Positions 8,794 through 16,058 of a DNA stretch of 31,932 nucleotides are shown here, one piece after another. Source of the stretch: CAYSYM01 sp964435115 (GTDB lineage Bacteria; Chloroflexota; UBA6077; CF-72); assembly GCA_964435115.1 (NCBI GenBank), contig CAYSYM010000044.1, positions 1 to 31,932 on the forward strand, read 5' to 3'. The notes below the pieces were generated by a model that was not told the DNA's origin, did no database searches, and saw only the letters and a program-made list of their open reading frames with translations. A program made the position numbers and the translations under genes. Every line of letters begins with the position of its first letter. Positions within the stretch are counted from its first letter, which is position 1.

Positions 8794-8799
8794 TAGGCT
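8794..8799 (+). promoter_or_regulatory. Extended -10 box of smpB
   Basis: TAGGCT is preceded by TGC (an extended -10) and ends 6 nt before GTG 8806, implying a leaderless smpB mRNA. Confidence 0.55.
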
Positions 8800-8805
8800 C
8801 ACCTC

Positions 8806-9381
8806 GTGGCGAAGCAGATGGGCCAGCAGTTGGCGCGGGTTGGCGCCACTGCAGGCCATGGGGGCAGCTCCAGCACGAGGAAGCGCGAAGTGCTCAAGGC
8901 CGGAGCGGGCCCCCCGGCCCGGCGTCCCGAGCGGACGTTCGCCTCCAACCGCCAGGCGTTCCACGACTACCACATCCTGGAGACGGTGGAGGCCGGGCTC
9001 GCCCTGCTCGGGACCGAGGTGAAGTCGATCCGCGCGGGCAACGTGAACCTTCGCGACGCCTACGCCCGGCCGCACCAGGGCGAGCTCGTGCTGTGGAACG
9101 CGTACGTTGCGCCGTGGGAGCAGGGGAACCGCTGGAACCACGAGCCGCGGCGCCCTCGCAAGCTGCTCCTCCACACGCGCGAGATCGGCCGCCTCGCCGC
9201 CAGGTCCACCGAGGCCGGTACGACCCTCGTGCCCCTGCGCCTGTACGACCGCAATGGCAAGATCAAGCTCGAGCTGGCGCTCGCCCGCGGCAAGAAGCAG
9301 TACGACAAGCGGGCCGCGATCGCCGAGCGCGAGTCCAGGCGCGAGGTCGAGCGGGCGATCAAGGAGCGCTACGGAAGGTAA
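8806..9381 (+). CDS. smpB: SsrA (tmRNA)-binding protein SmpB
   Basis: SmpB binds tmRNA and brings it to stalled ribosomes for trans-translation. The conserved core runs from about residue 48 (NRQAFHDYHILETVEAGLAL) through GTEVKSIRAGNVNLRDAYA, the GNRWNHEPRRPRKLLLH block and ALARGKKQYDKR, with the usual basic C-terminal tail. The 191-residue length exceeds the usual 150-160 because about 45 extra low-complexity residues lie at the N-terminus. A start further inside the frame could make a normal-sized protein, but the -10 box placed 6 nt before GTG 8806 supports the long form. The tmRNA gene ssrA, often adjacent, was not recognised here. Confidence 0.95.
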   Translation: MAKQMGQQLARVGATAGHGGSSSTRKREVLKAGAGPPARRPERTFASNRQAFHDYHILETVEAGLALLGTEVKSIRAGNVNLRDAYARPHQGELVLWNAYVAPWEQGNRWNHEPRRPRKLLLHTREIGRLAARSTEAGTTLVPLRLYDRNGKIKLELALARGKKQYDKRAAIAERESRREVERAIKERYGR

Positions 9382-9406
9382 GCGCGGCCCGCGTCTCCCC
9401 GACGGC

Positions 9407-9997
9407 TCAGCGTTGCCTGGTCTTCCCCTTGACTCGCCCGCGCCGCCGTGGGACAGGGGGCCGCTCGCCGACGCTCTGGATGAGCGCGGCGGGGACCGCT
9501 TCGTCCCAGTCCACCTCGGGGAACAACCGTTCCACGCCGCGCGCAAAGCGATCAGCGTCGACGATGCGGAGCCGGTACTGGGGGTCTTCGACGAACGGAT
9601 CAGGGGGGAAGGTGATCTCTGCCCACCCCTCGTCGACACCCTGGATGATCAGGCGCGTCACCATGTTGCGGAAGACGTCGTAGTTCGCGTAGCGCGGCTC
9701 GACGCCCTGGTAGAGGCGCTCACCCTGGCCGTTGGCGGTCCAGAGGCGCTCTAGCAGGTAGGGGACGCTCGGCCGCACCAGGTCGGCGCGCCAGCGGCGG
9801 GGCTCGTACCAGCGGGCGAGGAGCTGCTCGAGCTGCGCGATCGCCCCGATCTTCCCGCGGCAGCGCGGGCAGGGAATCGCGCGCCCGGCGCGGGCCGTGC
9901 GCGCCGATGCGCCGCAGTGCGGGCAGGCGAACTCGAGCGCTGCGGCGGCCGAGCCGGGTTGCTCGGGTGGCATGGACGTGGACGCGGAAGAGGGCAT
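9407..9997 (-). CDS. Zinc-ribbon protein of unknown function
   Basis: A 196-residue cytoplasmic protein not matched to a known family. Its N-terminus carries a zinc ribbon, CPHCGAS followed by CPRCRGK. The rest is a mixed helical domain with many aromatic and acidic residues (RWYEPRRWRADLVRPSVPYLLERLW; DPFVEDPQYRLRIVDADRF) and a basic tail. ATG 9997 is chosen over an upstream ATG at 10015 because TACGCT (10012-10007) ends 9 nt before it. It lies 25 nt after the first cNMP-ATPase fusion on the same strand, so the genes may be linked in function, and it converges with smpB. Confidence 0.75.
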   Translation of the reverse strand: MPSSASTSMPPEQPGSAAAALEFACPHCGASARTARAGRAIPCPRCRGKIGAIAQLEQLLARWYEPRRWRADLVRPSVPYLLERLWTANGQGERLYQGVEPRYANYDVFRNMVTRLIIQGVDEGWAEITFPPDPFVEDPQYRLRIVDADRFARGVERLFPEVDWDEAVPAALIQSVGERPPVPRRRGRVKGKTRQR

Positions 9998-10006
9998 GCG
10001 CCTGGA

Positions 10007-10012
10007 AGCGTA
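10007..10012 (-). promoter_or_regulatory. -10 box of the zinc-ribbon gene
   Basis: On the minus strand TACGCT ends 9 nt before ATG 9997 and lies in the 25-nt gap after the upstream gene. It could give a separate leaderless transcript even if readthrough from the ATPase genes also occurs. Confidence 0.5.
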
Positions 10013-10022
10013 CACGACCAGC

Positions 10023-11249
10023 CTACCCGCGGGGGGCGAGCGCCAGCGCCTCCTCGGCGGTGCGATGCACCCGGTCGGCGAGCGTGAGGAGCGCTCGCGC
10101 GGTGGGATTGCCCGGCAGCCCGGCCACGAGGGGGAACCCGTTCAGGGCCGCGCGCGCGGGCCCGTCGCCGCCGTACGGGATCTCGAGGGCGACCTGGGTG
10201 CCGAGGGCTGCCTCGAGCTGGCTGCGGGCCAGCCCCACGTACGGCGTGACCCGGTTCAGCACGTAGGCGAAGCGCTCTCGTGGCAGCCGCAGCAGGTCGT
10301 GGAAGACCCGCTGGGACTCGCAGACGCCCCGCACGCACGGCAGGTCCGGAGTGCAGACGATCAGCGCTCGGTCGGCCATCTCAACCGCCACGAGGGTTGG
10401 ATCGCCGAAGTTCGACGGGCTATCCACGACGATGTGGACGAACTGCCGGCGCAGCAGCTCGAGGACGGCCCGCACGTGGTCGCCGCCCACCAGCTCGCCC
10501 TCCTCAGGCCGCAGGGCGCCCACCAGGAGGCGGAGCGAGGTGTCCTCGTGCGTGGCCAGGTAGTAGCCGAAGCTCTCCCGGTCGAGCTGGCCGAGCGCGG
10601 AGGGCGTGATCGCGGCCAGCGAGCTGCGCGGCATGAGGTTCAGCATGATGGGCTGGTGGCCGAACAGCAGGTCGAGGTCCACGAGCACCACGCGGTCCGG
10701 CGCCCGCTGCGCGAGGGCGACGGCGAGGTTCGTGGCGACCGTCGTCTTGCCGGCACCGCCGCGCGGCGAGAAGATCACGCTCAGCAGCCCGCTGGGCGCC
10801 CCCAGCTCGGCGGTCGCCTCCTGCGTGATCCGCTGGGTGGTCACCGCCTGGCGCCGGTTCACCACGCGCAGCATCTCCTTGAGCACCTCCACGTTGCCGG
10901 CGAGCAGCACGTCGAAGTCGTCTTTCCGCAGCTCGAGGACCTTCAGGTCGGTGCTCGCCTGGGCCGAAGCGGAACGCGCCGCACCGGTCAGCACTGCCAT
11001 CTCCCCGAAGAACTCGCCCTCTCCGAGGAATGCCAGCACCTTCTCGCGCCCGAACTGGTCGGCGATGGAGATCTTCACCCGGCCTCGGGTGATCACGTAG
11101 AGCGCGCTGCCCGGATCCCCCTGGCGGAAGAGGAGCTGATCCTCGGCGAACCGCCGTTCGCGCATGAGCTTGCCGATCTTCGCCAGCTCCGCTTCCGGGA
11201 GCCCCTCGAAGATCTCCAGCGTCTTCAGCAGATCGACGATCCTCGCCAC
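10023..11249 (-). CDS. Cyclic-nucleotide-binding domain fused to CpaE/MinD-like ATPase, copy 1
   Basis: A 408-residue fusion. Residues 1-120 form a CRP-type cNMP-binding domain; the phosphate-binding cassette FFGEMAVLTGAARSASA (about 80-96) keeps the Glu and Arg that contact cyclic nucleotides. Residues 155-400 are a ParA/MinD/CpaE-like ATPase: a P-loop SPRGGAGKTT (161-170), VDLDLLFGH after the next strand, and HIVVDSPSNFGDP as Walker B. The signature lysine of the deviant Walker motif is Arg163. There is no receiver or DNA-binding domain. Such ATPases position pili, flagella, chromosomes or protein clusters; the target is unknown. GTG 11249 starts the cNMP domain exactly. It follows copy 2 by 46 nt, probably in one operon. 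Confidence 0.83.
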   Translation of the reverse strand: MARIVDLLKTLEIFEGLPEAELAKIGKLMRERRFAEDQLLFRQGDPGSALYVITRGRVKISIADQFGREKVLAFLGEGEFFGEMAVLTGAARSASAQASTDLKVLELRKDDFDVLLAGNVEVLKEMLRVVNRRQAVTTQRITQEATAELGAPSGLLSVIFSPRGGAGKTTVATNLAVALAQRAPDRVVLVDLDLLFGHQPIMLNLMPRSSLAAITPSALGQLDRESFGYYLATHEDTSLRLLVGALRPEEGELVGGDHVRAVLELLRRQFVHIVVDSPSNFGDPTLVAVEMADRALIVCTPDLPCVRGVCESQRVFHDLLRLPRERFAYVLNRVTPYVGLARSQLEAALGTQVALEIPYGGDGPARAALNGFPLVAGLPGNPTARALLTLADRVHRTAEEALALAPRG

Positions 11250-11295
11250 CGTACCCGCCCGCCAGCCGCCCCGGTCGGTTCTGCCTTACCCGCCG

Positions 11296-12600
11296 CTACC
11301 CGCGCCTGAAGAGGCGCAGCACGCCCTTCGGCCGCGTGTGGGCCCCGCGGTTGGCGCCGGGCGCCGCCAGCGCGGGCCCGTTCCGGGCCGTTGCCCGCGC
11401 TGCCTTCCCCTCCGCCGGGGCGAGCGCCAGGGCGAGTCGCTCGATGCTCCTGGCGAAGGGGGACCCGGTCGCGAGGGTCACGAGCGGCTCGCCCCGAAGC
11501 TCCGCCTTCACCGCCGCCTCGCCAGCGTGCGGCAGCTCGAAGGTGATGGGCTGCTCCAGCGCCGATTCGAACTGCTCGCGGGTCAGCAGCTTGAACGGCT
11601 GGTGGTGATTCAGCACGAACCACACCCGCGCCTTCTCCAGGCGCAGGACCTCTGCGAACACACGCTGGCAGGCGCGGACATCGCGCAGGGTGTTCAGCTC
11701 GGGCGTGCACAGCAGGAGGACCCGGTCGGCCAGCTCCGCAGCGGCCAGGATGGGATCGCTGAAGCTCACCCCGCAATCGACGACGGTGGCGGCGAACTGC
11801 CGCTTCATCACGCCGAGCGCCGCGCGGACGTGCTCGCCGGTCACCATCTCACCCTCTTCGGCGCGCAGCGCGCCGGGCAGGACGTGCAGGCCGCACGCAT
11901 GTCGGATGAGGTGCTGGCCGAGCGTGCGGCGGTCCAGCACCTCCAGGCGCTCCGGTGACGCCGCGGCCAGGGACGACTCTGCCTCCAGGTTGAGTAGCAG
12001 CGCGGCGTGGCCGAAGGTCAGGTCCAGGTCGAAGAGGGCCACACGCTCGGGGAGGAGCCGCGCCAGCGCTACGGCCAGGTTGACGGCAACCGTCGTCTTG
12101 CCGGCGCCGCCGCGCGGCGAGAAGACCAGGTACACCTTGCCGCCACCAGCGGAGCTGGCGCTGCCCACCTCCTCGGCGATGAGCTGCTGATTCACCTGCA
12201 CGGTGCGTTGCGAGACGACCCTCAGCATCTCGCGGACGATGGGCGCGTTCGTCGCCAGCAACGCGTCGAAGTCGGCGCGTGGCAGGACCAGGACCCTGCT
12301 CTCGGTGTCCGCAGTCGCCGTGCTCGACCGCGGGGCACCGGTGAGGAGGGCCGTCTCGCCGAAGAGCTGGCCATCCGTGAGGTGGGCGAGCGTTGTCTCG
12401 TTCCCGGAGGTGTCCGCCGTCCAGAGGCGGATCCGCCCGCCCGTGACGATGAACATGGCGTCGCCGGCCTCTCCCTGCCGGAAGAGCACGTCGCCCTCGG
12501 CCAGGCGGCGCTCGCGCAGGATCCTGGCGATGGTCTCCAGGTCCTCGGCGGGGAGGTTCTGGAAGATCTCCATCGTCCGCAGGAGGTCGACGACTCTCAC
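11296..12600 (-). CDS. Cyclic-nucleotide-binding domain fused to CpaE/MinD-like ATPase, copy 2
   Basis: A 434-residue paralogue with the same layout as its neighbour: a cNMP-binding domain (1-120) with cassette LFGETALLTGAPRSSTATA, then an ATPase with SPRGGAGKTT (161-170), FDLDLTFGH and ATVVDCGVSFSDP. Arg163 again replaces the signature lysine. The C-terminus has about 40 extra basic, low-complexity residues ending in LRLFRRG, possibly a membrane or nucleic-acid contact. The frame is open far upstream, but GTG 12600 is chosen because it aligns with the start of copy 1 (VDLLRTMEIF against VDLLKTLEIF). It is the first gene of the probable operon. The pair could form a heterodimer; this is inference. 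Confidence 0.82.
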   Translation of the reverse strand: MRVVDLLRTMEIFQNLPAEDLETIARILRERRLAEGDVLFRQGEAGDAMFIVTGGRIRLWTADTSGNETTLAHLTDGQLFGETALLTGAPRSSTATADTESRVLVLPRADFDALLATNAPIVREMLRVVSQRTVQVNQQLIAEEVGSASSAGGGKVYLVFSPRGGAGKTTVAVNLAVALARLLPERVALFDLDLTFGHAALLLNLEAESSLAAASPERLEVLDRRTLGQHLIRHACGLHVLPGALRAEEGEMVTGEHVRAALGVMKRQFAATVVDCGVSFSDPILAAAELADRVLLLCTPELNTLRDVRACQRVFAEVLRLEKARVWFVLNHHQPFKLLTREQFESALEQPITFELPHAGEAAVKAELRGEPLVTLATGSPFARSIERLALALAPAEGKAARATARNGPALAAPGANRGAHTRPKGVLRLFRRG

Positions 12601-12664
12601 GAGCGACCCAGGCGCTGGCGGGGGAAGCGAACGGACGACGGGAAGGCCACAGGACGTTCCGGCC

Positions 12665-12693
12665 ACTGTACGCGAAGCCGGAGTCGCCGGGAA
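12665..12693 (-). promoter_or_regulatory. Possible promoter of the cNMP-ATPase operon
   Basis: On the minus strand TTCCCG (12693-12688), a 17-bp spacer and TACAGT (12670-12665) lie about 65 nt before GTG 12600. The -35 is weak. A small dyad, AGTAC-GTAA-GTACT, sits further upstream at 12716-12729. Nothing else is visible in 12601-12810. Confidence 0.35.
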
Positions 12694-12810
12694 CGCCGAG
12701 AGCACAGCCGGTGGCAGTACGTAAGTACTCCGGTGCGCCGGAACGAGATGACCCTGGTGCGCGCGGGCTTGCCGCGGAGACCGCCAGCGCCCCTGGACAG
12801 GGCAAGCCCC

Positions 12811-12854
12811 GGGCGCTCGGCTCAGCCCTCTGGAGGGTGTGCCGCCGAGCGCCC
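12811..12854 (-). terminator. Long hairpin over the end of the small membrane protein gene
   Basis: GGGCGCTCGGC (12811-12821) and GCCGAGCGCCC (12844-12854) are perfect 11-bp arms around 22 nt that contain a further short hairpin. The stop of the gene at 12822 lies inside it, so the 3' end of the coding region doubles as a terminator. Confidence 0.5.
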
Positions 12855-13172
12855 GACGTGTCGGCTCGCCCGGAGGTAGCGCCGCCACGCAGCCGCGGCG
12901 ACCCCCGCGGCGACCGCCCCGGCGCCGGCCAGGAGCAGCACGGTCGCCGCCGGCAGCTCGACCGCGCGCACGCCGACCGCCCGCGCGATGGCGTATGCCA
13001 CGGTGACGTTCAGCACCACCAGGGCGATGGCCGTGGCTGCGACCGCGACGCGCGGGGCCGGCAGCGTTCGCCGGGGGGCGGGCGTGTGGCCCGAGGACGC
13101 ACCGGGGGAGCTCACGGCCTCAGCCGCCTCGCGCGCGCAGCCGCCCGCACCGGGCGCGTGTGAGGGTGGCAT
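12822..13172 (-). CDS. Small two-helix membrane protein, unknown
   Basis: A 116-residue protein with a low-complexity, probably cytoplasmic N-terminus (1-40), two hydrophobic segments (about 41-67 and 76-95) and a basic C-terminal tail (WRRYLRASRHVGRSAAHPPEG). No family is recognised. ATG 13172 is supported by TAGCAT ending 9 nt upstream on the minus strand. It is divergent from the spermidine-synthase-like gene with overlapping promoter boxes and might be co-regulated with it. It is not obviously part of the cNMP-ATPase operon, since a strong hairpin separates them. Confidence 0.6.
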   Translation of the reverse strand: MPPSHAPGAGGCAREAAEAVSSPGASSGHTPAPRRTLPAPRVAVAATAIALVVLNVTVAYAIARAVGVRAVELPAATVLLLAGAGAVAAGVAAAAWRRYLRASRHVGRSAAHPPEG

Positions 13173-13181
13173 GGGTGAGGG

Positions 13182-13191
13182 ATGCTACACT
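13182..13191. promoter_or_regulatory. Two-way -10 element for divergent genes
   Basis: ATGCTACACT holds TACACT on the plus strand (13186-13191; 11 nt before ATG 13203, with an extended TGC) and TAGCAT on the minus strand (13187-13182; 9 nt before ATG 13172). The hexamers share two base pairs, so polymerase can melt this site in only one direction at a time. Confidence 0.6.
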
Positions 13192-13202
13192 GCGCCTCCG
13201 CC

Positions 13203-14873
13203 ATGCCGCTGTGGGCCGCGTATCTCACCGTCTTCGTCGCCAGCGCCTGCACTCTGATCCTGGAGCTCGTCGCCGGACGGATTCTCGCACCGTACGTGGG
13301 CGTGTCCCTCTACACCTGGACCAGCATCATCGGCGTCGTCCTGGCAGGTATCTCGCTGGGCAACTGGCTCGGGGGTCGCGTGGCGGACCGGTGGCCCGAG
13401 CGGCGCACCCTGGGCATCCTCCTGGCCGCAGGAGGGCTCACTAGCCTGGCGGTCCTGCCCCTCATCAACATCGCCACCGCCGTCCCCACGGGCCAGCTCA
13501 TCGACGCCGCGGACAAGCTCGGGGGCGGCCTGCGGATCGACCGGGCGCTCATCCTCGTGGCGCGCATCGTCGTCATCACGACGATCATCTTCTTCCCGCC
13601 GAGCTTCCTGCTCGGGATGATCTCCCCGGTCGTCGTCAAGCTCACGCTGCGCGACCTCGGCCGCACCGGTTCCGTGGTAGGCAAGATCTACGCCGTCTCG
13701 ACGCTCGGGAGCATCCTAGGGACCTTCGCCACCGGCTTCGTACTCGTCCAAACGCTCGGCACTCGGCTGATCGTGCTCGGCGTGGCGATCGTCCTGTTCG
13801 GCATGGCGGCTGTCTTCGGCGACCTGCTCCGCGTTCGGCGGGCCGTGGCGCCCCTCGCCGCTGGGGCGCTGCTGCTGGCCACGTCCGTCTCAGCCGGCAA
13901 CGTCGCCGCCTACGGCTGCTTCGCCGACGGCGTCGTGCCCTCCGGCGAGTGCCTCAGCCGCTCCCTCCTGGACGGCTGGGACGCCGCCACGACCAGCGGC
14001 TGCCTGCGCGAGACCAACTACTTCTGCATCCGGGTCTCCGAGTCCGGGACGGGGTCCGACCGGCCGGTGCGGGTGCTCGTGCTGGACCGGCTGATCAACA
14101 GCTACAACTCCATCGAGGACCCGCGCTACCTCAAGTACGGCTACCTGCAGGTCGACGCGGAGATCGTCGACTACCTGGCGCAGCGCCTCCCCAACCAGGA
14201 GCTGAACATCCTGTACATCGGCGGCGGTGGGTACACGCTGCCGCGTTATGTCGAGGCGGCCTACCCCAACCCGCGGCAGGAGGTGATCGAGATCGACCCT
14301 GGCGTCACCCTGACCGCCTATGAGGAGATGGGCCTCGATCCGAGCCGCACCCGGATCACCACGTACAACGTGGACGGGCGGCTCATGGTCAACCAACTCC
14401 TCCAGGAGAAGGCTGGCCAGTACGACCTCGTCGTGGGCGATGCGTTCAACGACCTCTCGATCCCGTACCACCTGACCACGCGGGAGTTCGACCTGCTGGT
14501 GAAGCGGCTGCTGAAAGACGATGGCTACTACGTGGCCCTGGTGATCGACAAGCTGCGCGGTGGGAAGTTCATGCCCGCGTACACCGAGACGGTGCGGTCG
14601 GTCTGGCCGCAGGTGTACGTGCTGGCGGATGGCGACTACTGGGAGAGCTCGTCGGCGAGCACCTATATCGTGGCCGCCGGCAATGAGCCGCTCGACCTGG
14701 AGCGGCTGAAGACGGTCCGCGGCGCCGGGCCGACCGGCCAGCGCGTGGCGCGCGTCATGCCCGCGGACGTGATGGGCCGGTGGCTGGCGGAGGCGCGGGC
14801 GCCGGTGCTGACGGACGATTACGCGCCGGTCGACAACCTGATCGCCCCGGTCTTCGCCGAGCGCGGGCTCTAG
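13203..14873 (+). CDS. Membrane-fused spermidine synthase-like protein
   Basis: A 556-residue protein with an N-terminal membrane region of about seven helices (1-235, beginning LWAAYLTVFVASACTLILELVAGRILAPYVG) and a C-terminal spermidine-synthase-like Rossmann domain (about 285-556). The latter shows LYIGGGGYTLPRY, EIDPGV and VVGDAFNDLSIPYHLTTREF, typical of aminopropyltransferase or SAM-binding folds. Such fusions are widespread and mostly uncharacterised; transport of the product or a membrane-bound methyl- or aminopropyltransferase is possible. A short Cys-bearing stretch (about 235-275) links the domains. ATG 13203 is used because ATG 13182 lies inside the -10 box. No speD or speA is near. 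Confidence 0.82.
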   Translation: MPLWAAYLTVFVASACTLILELVAGRILAPYVGVSLYTWTSIIGVVLAGISLGNWLGGRVADRWPERRTLGILLAAGGLTSLAVLPLINIATAVPTGQLIDAADKLGGGLRIDRALILVARIVVITTIIFFPPSFLLGMISPVVVKLTLRDLGRTGSVVGKIYAVSTLGSILGTFATGFVLVQTLGTRLIVLGVAIVLFGMAAVFGDLLRVRRAVAPLAAGALLLATSVSAGNVAAYGCFADGVVPSGECLSRSLLDGWDAATTSGCLRETNYFCIRVSESGTGSDRPVRVLVLDRLINSYNSIEDPRYLKYGYLQVDAEIVDYLAQRLPNQELNILYIGGGGYTLPRYVEAAYPNPRQEVIEIDPGVTLTAYEEMGLDPSRTRITTYNVDGRLMVNQLLQEKAGQYDLVVGDAFNDLSIPYHLTTREFDLLVKRLLKDDGYYVALVIDKLRGGKFMPAYTETVRSVWPQVYVLADGDYWESSSASTYIVAAGNEPLDLERLKTVRGAGPTGQRVARVMPADVMGRWLAEARAPVLTDDYAPVDNLIAPVFAERGL

Positions 14874-14879
14874 CGCGCG

Positions 14880-15080
14880 TCAGGCCGGCGCCTGCTCGTC
14901 GCGGCCGTAGGGCCGGAGGCAGCGGTTGACCCGCGGGGGTTTCGGGCAGCAGTGGCGCGCGCGGAGGAGCGCCTCGCGCAGGTGGAGCAGGAAGAAGGAA
15001 CTTGGGTCGAGCTCGTCGGCGGCCGCGGCAAGGTGCGCTGGCCGCAGCCCGGCCTGATCTTCGCGGCTGCGCGCAGCCAT
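14880..15080 (-). CDS. Small Cys-containing hypothetical protein
   Basis: A possible 66-residue protein. It has a plausible helical core (LDPSSFFLLHLREALLRAR) and three cysteines (HCC and RCL) in a basic C-terminus, and does not look like a random frame. A partial -10 (TAGGAC) ends 9 nt before ATG 15080 in the dyad region. No family is recognised. It converges with the gene ending at 14873, with 6 nt between the stops. Confidence 0.45.
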   Translation of the reverse strand: MAARSREDQAGLRPAHLAAAADELDPSSFFLLHLREALLRARHCCPKPPRVNRCLRPYGRDEQAPA

Positions 15081-15113
15081 AGCCCATAAGTCCTATGGGC
15101 CCCGGCAGCCATA
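15073..15113. promoter_or_regulatory. Dyad framed by direct repeats between divergent genes
   Basis: GCAGCCATA occurs at 15073-15081 and 15105-15113. Between them GCCCATA (15082-15088) and TATGGGC (15094-15100) form perfect 7-bp arms. The site lies between the small minus-strand ORF and the secreted-protein gene and is locally AT-richer. A shared operator or two-way promoter is likely. Confidence 0.45.
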
Positions 15114-15161
15114 ACGCCGATCCTCCTCTTGGCGTAGTCCCGGTGACGCCCCGATCGGCGT
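15114..15161 (+). promoter_or_regulatory. Structured 5' leader of the secreted-protein gene
   Basis: ACGCCGATC (15114-15122) pairs with GATCGGCGT (15153-15161), nine perfect base pairs. Inside, GGCGT (15131-15135) pairs with ACGCC (15146-15150). The start codon follows at 15193 after an AGGAG site at 15176-15180. No known riboswitch consensus was recognised. Confidence 0.45.
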
Positions 15162-15192
15162 CCACCCTTCCGCTCCAGGAGACCACCGTTCC

Positions 15193-15984
15193 ATGAGACG
15201 CGCCTTCCTCTCGTTCGTCGCCGTGGCCGCCGTCCTGGGCAACGCCGGCCTGAGCGCACGCGCCGCCCCGCTGGCGACCGACCCGAGCCCCGCCGACCTG
15301 ACCCCCACTGCCACCGCGACCACTGCGGACGCGCGCAGTAGCGGCTCACCAGACACCACCACCACTGCGCCGTGCCCCACCGCCACGGTTGGTGTCGCGA
15401 CGCCGACGAGGTCGGCAACACCCACCTCCACTGCGACAGCCACCAGCGCCAGCACACTCCTCCCGGTCGCGAGCCTCCAGGGCGCCCCCGACGAGACGAC
15501 AGACTCCGACGACGAAGAGGACAGCGCAGAGCACGGGCCTGGAAGCAGCACTGACTCCGTAGAAGAGACGCAGGACGAGCAGGACGGCGTCGACGGCGAG
15601 CGCCACGGTCAGGACGTGCGCGCGTGCATCGAGACGCTGCGCGAGGCTGGCGTCGTCGGCCGGGACTTCGGCCAGGCGGTCTCACAGGTCGCGCGCGCGC
15701 AGGGCGAGCGCCAGCGTGAAGACCTCCACACCAGCCAGGAGGCGGCGCACGAGCAGGCCGAGCGCCAGAGGGACGCCGAGCAGCAGGCCGAGGAGCAGGC
15801 GCGCGAGGGGACCGAGCGCCGGCCGGCCGTGGTGCAGGCGACGAGCACGCCCGCCCCAGCGGCCACGCCGCGCCCGGCCGGCTCCGTGACCAGCGCCAGT
15901 AGCAGCGGTCCGGAGGCGCGCCACGGCGATGGCGATCGCAGGGGCAGCGAGAATAAGGAGAGCGACAAGAAGGACGAGGACTGA
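15193..15984 (+). CDS. Secreted low-complexity protein with charged helical region
   Basis: A 263-residue protein of unknown function. Residues 1-25 form a signal peptide (MRRAFLSFVAVAAVLGNAGL, cleavage near ARAAP). A Thr/Ser/Pro/Ala spacer follows (25-95, with TPTATATT- and TPTRSATPTS-like runs), then a very acidic stretch (95-135, DSDDEEDSAEH). The region 140-210 is rich in Glu, Gln and Arg and probably forms a long helix or coiled coil; it contains one Cys (VRACIETLREAG). A second spacer and a charged tail (KESDKKDED) end it. The architecture suggests an extracellular linker or wall-associated protein. Codon use looks normal. It ends in front of a strong hairpin. Confidence 0.7.
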   Translation: MRRAFLSFVAVAAVLGNAGLSARAAPLATDPSPADLTPTATATTADARSSGSPDTTTTAPCPTATVGVATPTRSATPTSTATATSASTLLPVASLQGAPDETTDSDDEEDSAEHGPGSSTDSVEETQDEQDGVDGERHGQDVRACIETLREAGVVGRDFGQAVSQVARAQGERQREDLHTSQEAAHEQAERQRDAEQQAEEQAREGTERRPAVVQATSTPAPAATPRPAGSVTSASSSGPEARHGDGDRRGSENKESDKKDED

Positions 15985-16008
15985 GCTGCGCGCCTGCGCC
16001 AGTGGCGC

Positions 16009-16036
16009 GGGGCGGTACGCCAGGGCGTGCCGCCCC
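16009..16036 (+). terminator. Terminator hairpin after the secreted-protein gene
   Basis: GGGGCGG (16009-16015) pairs with CCGCCCC (16030-16036), and ACGC with GCGT inside, giving a stem of about 12 bp with a 4-nt loop, 24 nt past the stop. No T-run follows. It precedes the queF -10 box. Confidence 0.55.
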
Positions 16037-16042
16037 GCCGCG

Positions 16043-16048
16043 TATACT
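16043..16048 (+). promoter_or_regulatory. -10 box of queF
   Basis: TATACT ends 10 nt before GTG 16059, too close for a ribosome site, so the transcript is probably leaderless or nearly so. It sets the start of the gene. Confidence 0.6.
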
Positions 16049-16058
16049 CCGCGCCGGC

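Noticed and set aside
7733..9381. Recombinase plus smpB as the edge of a prophage or island
   Set aside because: No ssrA gene, attachment repeat or phage gene is visible, base composition does not shift, and the enzyme looks like a XerC/D type.
12601..12888. Longer N-terminus of cNMP-ATPase copy 2 up to 12888
   Set aside because: The extension is low in complexity, overlaps the terminator hairpin and small membrane protein gene, and the paralogue starts at the position equal to 12600.
13182..13205. ATG 13182 as start of the spermidine-synthase-like gene
   Set aside because: It lies in the -10 box, adds seven residues without family support, and ATG 13203 directly precedes the membrane helix.
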